From NCBI GenBank assembly GCA_900315315.1, contig OMYT01000001.1:1-64000 (forward strand): DNA of 64,000 nucleotides, in the 5' to 3' direction. Below the pieces are notes generated by a model. It worked only from the letters and a program-made list of their open reading frames with translations. It ran no database searches and was not told the origin of the DNA. Position 1 is the first letter of the stretch, and every line of letters begins with the position of its first letter. The stretch is from an uncultured Eubacteriales bacterium (GTDB lineage: Bacteria; Bacillota; Clostridia; Christensenellales; Aristaeellaceae). Shown piece after piece: positions 55,108-62,630 of this stretch. A program made the position numbers and the translations under genes.

Positions 55108-58100
55108 TTACACTGAAGTCAGGTCGAGCAGGGTTGTGAGCCAGGCGGAGAGAGAATCAAAGGGCTTGAGGGCCGTCCGCTCCGTGAAGGACTGATCGAT
55201 GGCGGTTGAGACGACCGACTCGCCGTAGGGAGTAAACGGGTGGTAGAAGTCTCCGGTGAAGAAATTCGGGAACAGCATAGCCGCAGAGGCCGGGAATTCC
55301 TTGGCAAAACGGATCAGAAACTGCGGGAGAAGCTCCTCCGGACGGACGGAAAGGGCGGCAGGAACGGCGGTCGCATCAGGCAGGTCGGGTGTAATCTGTT
55401 GCAGGACAGAGAGACCGACGGGTATTTCCATCTTCTTTTCGGCGGAGAAGAGGAGCGAGATGGAAGCAACGCGCTGGTTCCGGAACATGGTGAGACAATG
55501 CCACAGGCCGGTCTTGACCTGATCCGGCAGACCCTCCAGCAGCAACGAACCGCGGCCAGCCAGGCAGAGGCTCATTTGCTCGGGCAGGAAATCGTTCCGG
55601 CCCGGATCGGTTGAAATCTGCAGGAGCATAAGGCCTGAAAGCATCATCAGGTAGCTGAAGTGCAGCAGCAGAAGGGAACCGAGACGTGTTGGAAGTCCGG
55701 TCGAAGGGTTGTACAGCAACGCGGGAAGCAGGAAGGCAAAGCGGTCTGCGATGAAACTGTCCAGCGCGAGGCGCGAATGACGAAGCGCTGAAGTGTCGGC
55801 CCTCGCGTTGTTCAAAATCTGCTCGAGCAGCACCAAATCCTGCTGGAAAACCGGATCCTGCGCATAGCCGAGATCCTGACGGAGAATCGAAGGATCACGC
55901 AGCAGGGACGGGAGCAGCATATAGTGCACACCAAGGGGAATCTGGCAGCTGCGGACAGCCTGCTCCCTTCCGCGGAGGAAAAGCGAGATATCCGCGGTGC
56001 AGGCGCCGATATCCAGGACCATAAAGCCGCCCCGGGTGTCTTCCGAAGCGCAGAGGCGGAAATAAGCTCCCAGGGCAGCGCTTTCCGCGGCAAAGGTGAC
56101 CAGCGGCTGTTTCTCCGGGATCGGGAAACCGGCGGCTTCGTTGACTTCCCGGGCCAGAGAGATAAACAATTCCCTGAGTTTCTCCCGGCCTGTTTTAGCC
56201 ATCTCATCCGGAATGGCAAAACGCCAGAGGATGGAGGCAAGCCCGTCCGAACGCGCCTGCAGCGCGGTCATCAGCATGATCTGATGAAGACAGAGCACGA
56301 TGGAACGCCCCTTTTCCTCTTCCCATTTCAGGCAGGTATAGAGGGCGCCGGTGGGAACGGAAAGCACGTCCTGAAGCGAGGAGGATATCAGCACGATGCC
56401 GTCCTCAAATGGCAGCGGCGCGGCGCCTGGAACGTTTCGGAAGATCCGGGACGCGGTCGGAAGAAGCGCGGAAACCGGAACCGCCGGCAAAAACTCGCGG
56501 TGAAGCAGATCCCGGGAAGAAGCCGGGTTATTAATCAGCGTGCGCACCATGGAGGCGCCCTGAAGCGGTTTCCGGTGATGCCCGGCGGAAAGTACGATGG
56601 AGGTACCGACTGAACCGAAATCAATGCAGGCCGTCACACTCTCTTCCTTCCGCATTTCCGGCTCGGGAAGCAGATTCAGCACGGAGCCAATCGCAGTGCC
56701 CTCCCGGCTGAAGGTAAAGCACAGCGGAAAAGAGGGCGTGTGTAAAACCATCCGGGCGGACTCCCCGCGTTCCGGCGACAGGGAGGAACCATCAGCCGTG
56801 AAGATTTTCATTTCAAAGGTCGCCGGCATGTTCGCGTAGATCAGATAGGCTTTCCAGTCTTCGGGAGAGAAGGGCAGGTTTGGCCAGACGGCGAGCGTCG
56901 GGATATCGTGGGCATAGAGATTCATGATTTCATCCGGTGCCCAGGTGCGAATCATCCGGACCGGGAAGCTTCCTTCCAGCGTCAGTATAGCTTTGACGCC
57001 GCTTCCTTCACTGCGTTCAAAGGAGAGCATCCCCTGCCTGAAAAGTGTCCGGCCTTCGGGAAGGCGGCAAAGCGCGAGTGCAAAATCCACATTCAGTGGC
57101 GGAAGCACGGCATCCGCCTGGATGACGGGCTGCCCGGCGGACTGTTCGCTTTCCTTCTGCGGAACTTCCGCCGGCGGAAGAACACACATGGCATTGAGCA
57201 GGGAATCACCGATAATTTCTCCGCCCCGGGCAGGGAAAAGTGCCAGCTGTTCGCAGAAGGGCTGAAGCGCAGGGGCGGCCAGATTCTGCCCCAGCGATTC
57301 CGTCAGGATTGTCTGCACGGAGGGAGAATGCAAATCCCAGGGCCAGCTCAGTTCTGTGACTGTATCCCGGATCGGCTGGGCGGCCTTCTCCAGCAGCTTC
57401 AGAACAACGCCGCGGGCATCCTCGCGTGCGTCCGGATACCGATCCAGCAGCAGATTCAGCTCTCGGACCAGCGCGTCATGGTAATCATCGGAAGCCCGGG
57501 CAAGGGTCCGGCATTCTTCCGAAAGCAGATTCAGAATATAATCTTCGGCCGGGAGTGGAATGGCCTCCAGAAGGGTATCGGCGTTTTCCCGGGCGAAAGG
57601 TACTTCTTTGTAGCAAAACACAATATCATCCGGAACCTTGCACTGGGAGGCCGGGAACCCGGGATGATCCAACAGCCTGGAAGCTACCTCGTCTCCAGCC
57701 AGAACATGCTCATAGAAACAGACATCGCGAACCAGGGATGAAGCGAAGGCGGGCAACAGACGAAGCCCGAAGGCGGCTTTCAGCCGGAGCTCCATCCGGT
57801 CAAACAGGGCGGTGTCATCTTTTTCCCTGGAAAGATCTACAAGAAAGTCAGATAGAAAAGAACGGAAAGCGGAAGACGCGGATTCGGGAAGGGCGTCCTG
57901 CATCCGCGCGAGCTGTTCCTTCATCACGGTCCGGTCGCTTTCGCAAAGGAGATAGCACGGATCCCGAAAGGATGAAGTCTCAGTATCAAACCACGGAGCT
58001 GAAAACGCGGGCAGCAGCGATGCATGGCCGGCGGTACGGCGGGCCGGGATCAGGTCCCGACCGGGCAGGATCAGCGCAAAGGGAAGCGATTCGCTTTCCC

Positions 58101-60267
58101 GAACCAGGGAAACCAGATGGACATGATCCGCCTGATGATCAACCAGCCAGGCCCGAAGGACAGGGGAGGTATCCGCATCCAGACGTTCAAATGCAAGGGA
58201 CGCTTCCTCGGAGGTTCTGCGGCGATATTGGCGCAGCATAAGACAGGCCAGCAGGCCTCTTTTTTCACCATCGGGTTCAGCAGAAGCATCGAGCTGGCCG
58301 GGGATCAGCGAAAGAAGCGACGAAACAGTGAGCAGAGGTTTCTCCGGATACAGGTCCGGCAGCAGCGGCAGCGCCGGAAGCGAACCGACTGAAAGAAAAC
58401 GCAGGGCAGCAACTTCCTCACGGCTGACGGTCAGGGCGGCTCGGACCAGAACAAACAGCGGATCATCTGCCGCAGCGTCAGAAACTGTGGACAAAAGCTC
58501 CTTGAGTAATGTTTTCACGTCGGACAGCTGTCCTTCCCAGAAGAGCGAGGGTAAAAGGGCTCGCATTTCCTTGCGGATCGTTTCCGACCCGTTCGTTTCC
58601 GCCAGCAGAAGCGCGGACAGCTTCTCCACAGCGGCAGGGGTGAGCAGGCGGGAAGAACAGGGATCCACGGAAGACGGATCGGAGGAAACACCGGAAGACT
58701 CAGACAGCGGAAGCAGCGCTTCCAGATCCTGCCTGCAGCGCTGTACCGCAGCCTTCAGAAGTCTGATCCGCCGGGCCTGGGCGGCCAGTGTCAGATGATC
58801 CGTTTTTTCTTCAGGAGAGAAATGTGCGGCCTTGTCTTCGGCAGAAGCCAGAGCACCCAGGCACTGTGTCATACAATACTGGAGAGCCGGCCGGGCGTAA
58901 CAGCCGCTCATGGCGCAGAATGCCTGGTTACGTGCTTCCGTTTCTTCCTTCAGCTGTGCAGCAATTTCATCCAGCCGACGAATCTGCTTTTCCTCATCCG
59001 TATCAGCCAGGGAGACCCGATGAACCGGTTTGATTTGCATCACGCCGGCTTCTTCGGCTTCTTCGACAGAAACGTCATATTCGGAGGCAACCGTCACTGT
59101 TCTTCCGCAGGCAGCAACGGCATTCTGCCAGACCGGCTCGCTGATCTCGGGAAGGCGGAGTGGATCTGGAAGGAAGCGGATCAGCGAGAGAACCTCCGAC
59201 AGGATTGCTTTCAGCGTACGCTCAACAGCAGTCAATGTTTCAGGAAGCACGACAGAGCCGCTTTCCGGGCGGAAAAGGCGCTTGAAAAGACCGCCGCGCG
59301 TATTCGGCGCAAGGGAGCGAAGCGAGGAAGGGCGTTCCGCATAAGTATGCAGGGCGGGAAACAGATCGGAAAGAAGCCAGAATGCACAATGGAAAAAAGC
59401 AGCAAAAGACTTTGCCTCTTTCCCGAGCGACTGCAGAGTTAGGATGCCCGGAACCTCCAGGGTATGCAGGCCCGCGGCGGGAGCTTTTTCGGATGAACAG
59501 ATTTGCCCCAGCACGCGGGCCGCCGCTACCCACACCAGCCGCCACGCTTCCTCTGACTGACTCAGGGAAGCGGGAAGGGACAAAAGCCAGCAGGCATCGG
59601 CGGGGGAAGCATCCACCCGGTCTGGCCGGGCAACAAGCTGCTGATCCTCCATGGCTTGAACAGCTTCGCGAAAGGTCCTTTCCTCCAATTCGGTGGCGGG
59701 AGAAGAGCGCTTTGCCAGACAAAGCAGGCAGAAGAAGGCTTTTTCAACGGGAATGATGTTACGAAGATAACGAAGCAGCGCAAAAAGAGCACCTGCAGAA
59801 AAGGGATCGCATAGATCACTCAGGAAACAGAGCCTGACTTCTTCACCTGCGTCCACCGCGGAACGAATACGCCCGGTCCAATCCGAGAAGGACTGAGAAA
59901 AATCATTACGGGACAGCAGGGCGGAAAACGCCCATTCCACCGCTTCTCTGTCGGTTTTGTAGGAAAGCGGCATTCCCTTACCCCGCAGGGCCCCGATCAG
60001 TACAGAAGAAGCAGGATCCGAAGAAAGATCCGTAAGGGACGGGAGCTGCGGACGAAAAGCATCAAAACGAAAAGAAGAAGGGAAAAGTGAACAATCTGTA
60101 TCCAGATCCCCGATCAGAGCGGGAATCAGGGAATCCGGCTCTCTGTCGGTAATATGGCAGATATCAAGACCGGTCACCGGGCGGGCCGCTCCGCAGGAAA
60201 GGGTGGACAGGATCGTTGGCAGAGCCCGTCCTGTTGCGTTCCCGATCGCCAGCAAAAACGACTTCAA
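55108..60267 (-). CDS. Giant protein: degenerate tubulin-like N-terminus plus actin/Hsp70-type ATPase domain
   Basis: About 1,719 residues, unrecognised as a whole. The N-terminus (FLLAIGNATGRALPTIL, then VRLCFLSDLCDPFSAGALFALLRYLRNII at ~145-170) follows the layout of bacterial tubulin-like GTPase domains, but the glycine-rich GTGSG loop is lost. A central ~1,000 residues are helical, with a short coiled coil near ~430-460. The C-terminal third has actin/Hsp70 ATPase motifs: ACIDFGSVGTSIVL (phosphate 1, ~1214), MVLDIGACTADISLF (phosphate 2, ~1416) and CLAGRGSLLLEG (adenosine motif, ~1569). No signal peptide or membrane helix is obvious. TTG 60267 has an AAGAAGGG site six bases away; ATG 60297 is the alternative. 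It is monocistronic. Confidence 0.8.
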   Translation of the reverse strand: MKSFLLAIGNATGRALPTILSTLSCGAARPVTGLDICHITDREPDSLIPALIGDLDTDCSLFPSSFRFDAFRPQLPSLTDLSSDPASSVLIGALRGKGMPLSYKTDREAVEWAFSALLSRNDFSQSFSDWTGRIRSAVDAGEEVRLCFLSDLCDPFSAGALFALLRYLRNIIPVEKAFFCLLCLAKRSSPATELEERTFREAVQAMEDQQLVARPDRVDASPADACWLLSLPASLSQSEEAWRLVWVAAARVLGQICSSEKAPAAGLHTLEVPGILTLQSLGKEAKSFAAFFHCAFWLLSDLFPALHTYAERPSSLRSLAPNTRGGLFKRLFRPESGSVVLPETLTAVERTLKAILSEVLSLIRFLPDPLRLPEISEPVWQNAVAACGRTVTVASEYDVSVEEAEEAGVMQIKPVHRVSLADTDEEKQIRRLDEIAAQLKEETEARNQAFCAMSGCYARPALQYCMTQCLGALASAEDKAAHFSPEEKTDHLTLAAQARRIRLLKAAVQRCRQDLEALLPLSESSGVSSDPSSVDPCSSRLLTPAAVEKLSALLLAETNGSETIRKEMRALLPSLFWEGQLSDVKTLLKELLSTVSDAAADDPLFVLVRAALTVSREEVAALRFLSVGSLPALPLLPDLYPEKPLLTVSSLLSLIPGQLDASAEPDGEKRGLLACLMLRQYRRRTSEEASLAFERLDADTSPVLRAWLVDHQADHVHLVSLVRESESLPFALILPGRDLIPARRTAGHASLLPAFSAPWFDTETSSFRDPCYLLCESDRTVMKEQLARMQDALPESASSAFRSFLSDFLVDLSREKDDTALFDRMELRLKAAFGLRLLPAFASSLVRDVCFYEHVLAGDEVASRLLDHPGFPASQCKVPDDIVFCYKEVPFARENADTLLEAIPLPAEDYILNLLSEECRTLARASDDYHDALVRELNLLLDRYPDAREDARGVVLKLLEKAAQPIRDTVTELSWPWDLHSPSVQTILTESLGQNLAAPALQPFCEQLALFPARGGEIIGDSLLNAMCVLPPAEVPQKESEQSAGQPVIQADAVLPPLNVDFALALCRLPEGRTLFRQGMLSFERSEGSGVKAILTLEGSFPVRMIRTWAPDEIMNLYAHDIPTLAVWPNLPFSPEDWKAYLIYANMPATFEMKIFTADGSSLSPERGESARMVLHTPSFPLCFTFSREGTAIGSVLNLLPEPEMRKEESVTACIDFGSVGTSIVLSAGHHRKPLQGASMVRTLINNPASSRDLLHREFLPAVPVSALLPTASRIFRNVPGAAPLPFEDGIVLISSSLQDVLSVPTGALYTCLKWEEEKGRSIVLCLHQIMLMTALQARSDGLASILWRFAIPDEMAKTGREKLRELFISLAREVNEAAGFPIPEKQPLVTFAAESAALGAYFRLCASEDTRGGFMVLDIGACTADISLFLRGREQAVRSCQIPLGVHYMLLPSLLRDPSILRQDLGYAQDPVFQQDLVLLEQILNNARADTSALRHSRLALDSFIADRFAFLLPALLYNPSTGLPTRLGSLLLLHFSYLMMLSGLMLLQISTDPGRNDFLPEQMSLCLAGRGSLLLEGLPDQVKTGLWHCLTMFRNQRVASISLLFSAEKKMEIPVGLSVLQQITPDLPDATAVPAALSVRPEELLPQFLIRFAKEFPASAAMLFPNFFTGDFYHPFTPYGESVVSTAIDQSFTERTALKPFDSLSAWLTTLLDLTSV

Positions 60268-60338
60268 AATTTTCCCTTCTTTCACAATACTTACCATATA
60301 ATTTTCGACATCAGGCTGAAAAAAACCTGCTGAAACAG

Positions 60339-60367
60339 TTTACGACACAAGTATGACATGGTATAAT
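60339..60367 (+). promoter_or_regulatory. Promoter of the small membrane protein gene
   Basis: TTTACG (60339-60344), a 17-base spacer and TATAAT (60362-60367), divergent from the giant gene. Confidence 0.65.
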
Positions 60368-60390
60368 CCCAAAGATTAAGGAGGATGAAT

Positions 60391-60594
60391 ATGCTGAAAA
60401 AACTGACGGTGATCGGATGTACGATGTGGATTCTTGGACTTGTTACTACGATTATCGGATTGAATCTGACTGGGAATGCAAAGACATGGGTCTCCATCGT
60501 CGGAAATGTCATTTTTTTGGTCGGGCTGGGAATCACAGGGGTTGTCTGGGTGAAAAGGAAGAAAGACGAAGAAAAGAACGCCGAGTCAAAATGA
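60391..60594 (+). CDS. Small two-helix membrane protein
   Basis: A 67-residue protein with two hydrophobic segments (LTVIGCTMWILGLVTTIIGL and WVSIVGNVIFLVGLGITGVVWV) and a basic/acidic tail KRKKDEEKNAESK. ATG 60391 is six bases from AAGGAGG; an earlier ATG at 60385 touches that site. It is divergent from the giant gene and has its own promoter. Function unknown. Confidence 0.75.
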   Translation: MLKKLTVIGCTMWILGLVTTIIGLNLTGNAKTWVSIVGNVIFLVGLGITGVVWVKRKKDEEKNAESK

Positions 60595-60604
60595 CCCGGC
60601 GTTC
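60572..60604 (-). terminator. Terminator of the galE operon
   Basis: GAACGCCG (60576-60583) pairs with CGGCGTTC (60597-60604), with an inner GTCA/TGAC. On the minus strand it is followed by TTTTCTTC. It overlaps the 3' end of the small membrane gene. Confidence 0.75.
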
Positions 60605-60625
60605 ATCATGAAATGGGGGTTTCGG

Positions 60626-61642
60626 TTAAGAGTTGTACCCCTTTGGGTTTTGGTGCTGGAAGTTGTAGGTGTCGCGGCACATATCCTCAAGGTTTTTTTC
60701 TGCCTCCCAGCCGAGGAGGGCTTTGGCTTTTGACGGATCCGCATAGTTCTCGGCAATGTCGCCGGGGCGCCGGGGCGCAATGACATAAGGAACGGGAACG
60801 TTGTTGACCCGAACGAAGGTGTTCACCAGGTCAAGCACGGAATAGCCGTGCCCTGTGCCGAGGTTGATGATTTCGGAGCCGGAGTGTTCCTTTGCATAAT
60901 CGCAGGCCTTCACGTGGCCTTTTGCCAGATCAACCACATGAATGTAGTCCCGCACACCGGTTCCGTCCGGCGTGGGATAATCATTGCCGAAGACGGAAAG
61001 TTTTTCAAGTTCGCCTACAGCGACCTTGGCGATATACGGCATCAGGTTATTCGGAATGCCGGAGGGATCTTCACCGATGAGGCCGGAGGAATGGGCACCG
61101 ATGGGGTTGAAATAGCGCAGGAGAACGACGCTCCACTCAGGATCGGCAGCGGCCTGGCCTTCCAGAATCTTCTCAATCATGTATTTTGTCCAGCCGTATG
61201 GGTTGGTGCAGCCAACGGATGGCATATCCTCCCGATAGGGAACGGTCGGCTGGTTTCCGTAGACGGTGGCGGAGGAAGAGAAGACGATCCGCTTGACGCC
61301 GTGAGCCTGCATGGTTTCACAGAGGGTCAGGGTGGTATCCAGATTGTTCCGGTAATAACGCAGCGGCTGTGCAACGCTTTCCCCGACGGCCTTCAGCCCG
61401 GCAAAATGGATCACGCAGTCAAAGGCGTTTTCCGAAAAAATCCGGTCCATGGCGGCTTTGTCCGAGACATCGGCTTCATAATGGGGAACGGGGTGGCCGA
61501 CGATCTTCTCGATCCGGCGGATCGATTCCGGGGAACTGTTGATATAGTTGTCTACGATGACCGGGTCGTGGCCTGCGTTGCAGAGTTCGACGCAGGTGTG
61601 GGAGCCGATGAAGCCGGCTCCGCCGGTAAGCAGAATCTTCAT
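60626..61642 (-). CDS. galE: UDP-glucose 4-epimerase
   Basis: Interconverts UDP-glucose and UDP-galactose. The 338 residues have the NAD motif LLTGGAGFIGSHTC, the catalytic Ser region SSSATVYG and the YGWTKYM (YxxxK) motif, plus RYFNPIGAH. It lies downstream of a sugar nucleotidyltransferase and a glycosylphosphotransferase, so it provides sugar nucleotides for surface polysaccharide. Its ribosome-binding site can pair with CTCCTT just downstream. Confidence 0.96.
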   Translation of the reverse strand: MKILLTGGAGFIGSHTCVELCNAGHDPVIVDNYINSSPESIRRIEKIVGHPVPHYEADVSDKAAMDRIFSENAFDCVIHFAGLKAVGESVAQPLRYYRNNLDTTLTLCETMQAHGVKRIVFSSSATVYGNQPTVPYREDMPSVGCTNPYGWTKYMIEKILEGQAAADPEWSVVLLRYFNPIGAHSSGLIGEDPSGIPNNLMPYIAKVAVGELEKLSVFGNDYPTPDGTGVRDYIHVVDLAKGHVKACDYAKEHSGSEIINLGTGHGYSVLDLVNTFVRVNNVPVPYVIAPRRPGDIAENYADPSKAKALLGWEAEKNLEDMCRDTYNFQHQNPKGYNS

Positions 61643-61644
61643 TA

Positions 61645-61659
61645 AAGGAGTTCCTCCTT
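61645..61659 (-). promoter_or_regulatory. Small hairpin enclosing the galE ribosome-binding site
   Basis: On the minus strand AAGGAG (61654-61659) pairs with CTCCTT (61645-61650) around GAA, three bases before the ATG. It could lower or regulate galE translation. Confidence 0.45.
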
Positions 61660-61670
61660 CATTGTTTTAT

Positions 61671-61720
61671 ACACCTCATCCGCCCGCAAGCGGGCACCTT
61701 CCCCTCAAGGGGAAGGCTTT
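61671..61720 (+). repeat. Double-hairpin intergenic element, family B copy 3
   Basis: Lead ACACCTCATCC, variable hairpin GCCCGC-AA-GCGGGC (61682-61695), then the conserved hairpin CCTTCCCCT-CA-AGGGGAAGG (61697-61716). It lies between the nucleotidyltransferase and galE, about 30 bases upstream of galE. Confidence 0.8.
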
Positions 61721-61724
61721 AGAA

Positions 61725-62630
61725 TCAAAGTGCGGGCGGGTAACTGCCGTTGTCGTGGAGTTTTTTGAGTTCGGAGGCTACGTATTCCTTGTCTTCCTTG
61801 TAGGTGACGCCGAACCAAACGGCATTGGTAGAGAGAACCTCAACCTTCAGGCCTTCGGTATGCATCAGGGTATCGACCAGGGCCGGAAGCAGACATTCCT
61901 TCTTCAGCGGATCTCCGGAAGGATCCTTCAGGAAGGCTGAGAGGTATCTGATGCCGGCATCGAAGAAGGAAGGAGCAAAGCCCCACATATTCATGGAGAC
62001 CAGCGCATCCGGATCGAGGATTTTGCCGTTGGGATCATCGTGAATATCACGGATCGTTCCGTCCGGGAAAGGCAGGATGCTGTAGGTTTCAACAACCTTG
62101 ACCAGATTGCCCGCGTCATCCTTCGTGCAGACGCCACGCGTCACATGACCGTTCTTGGAGATCGTATTTTTCAGATAATAGGCGACCATGGAGGCCTTGT
62201 TCTCTTCATGCGCAATCCGATGAAGGGAATCGGCCATGGCTTTGAAAGCATCCTTGCCGTAATAATCATCCGCGTTTATGACGGCAAAGGGCTCATGAAT
62301 CAGATCCTTGGCACAGACAACGGCGTGAACGGTGCCGTAGGGCTTGGTGCGGTCGGCAGGGGGAACAAAACCGTCAGGAAGAGTATCGTATTCCTGATAG
62401 GCATATGCCACCTGGACTTTTTTGGCGATCTTGTCACCAATCATGGTACGGAAGGTGTCGGCCATGCTCTTGCGGATGACGAAAACAACCTTGTCGAAGC
62501 CGGCTTCAACGGCATCATGGATGGAATACTCCATCAGAATTTCCCCGTTCGGGCCGATCCTGTCAATCTGCTTGTTTCCGCCGTACCGGGATCCCAGACC
62601 TGCGGCCATGATCAGAAGCGTTGTATTCAT
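61725..62630 (-). CDS. Sugar-1-phosphate nucleotidyltransferase
   Basis: NTP-transferase fold protein of 301 residues that probably makes an NDP-sugar. It has the nucleotide loop MAAGLGSRYGGNKQ, HDAVEAGFDKVVFVIRK, the metal-site region FAVINADDYYG and ETYSILPFPDG. The signature loop differs from classical GalU (GLGTRFLPATK). AGGAGGT precedes ATG 62630 and lies inside the upstream glycosylphosphotransferase gene, which overlaps by 68 bases. Confidence 0.85.
   Translation of the reverse strand: MNTTLLIMAAGLGSRYGGNKQIDRIGPNGEILMEYSIHDAVEAGFDKVVFVIRKSMADTFRTMIGDKIAKKVQVAYAYQEYDTLPDGFVPPADRTKPYGTVHAVVCAKDLIHEPFAVINADDYYGKDAFKAMADSLHRIAHEENKASMVAYYLKNTISKNGHVTRGVCTKDDAGNLVKVVETYSILPFPDGTIRDIHDDPNGKILDPDALVSMNMWGFAPSFFDAGIRYLSAFLKDPSGDPLKKECLLPALVDTLMHTEGLKVEVLSTNAVWFGVTYKEDKEYVASELKKLHDNGSYPPAL

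Noticed and set aside
60605-60660. TACCCCTTTGGG next to GGGGGTTTCGG at the galE 3' end, resembling the family A tag
   Set aside because: It encodes the normal galE C-terminus (NPKGYNS) and the stem and loop parts of the element are not in place.
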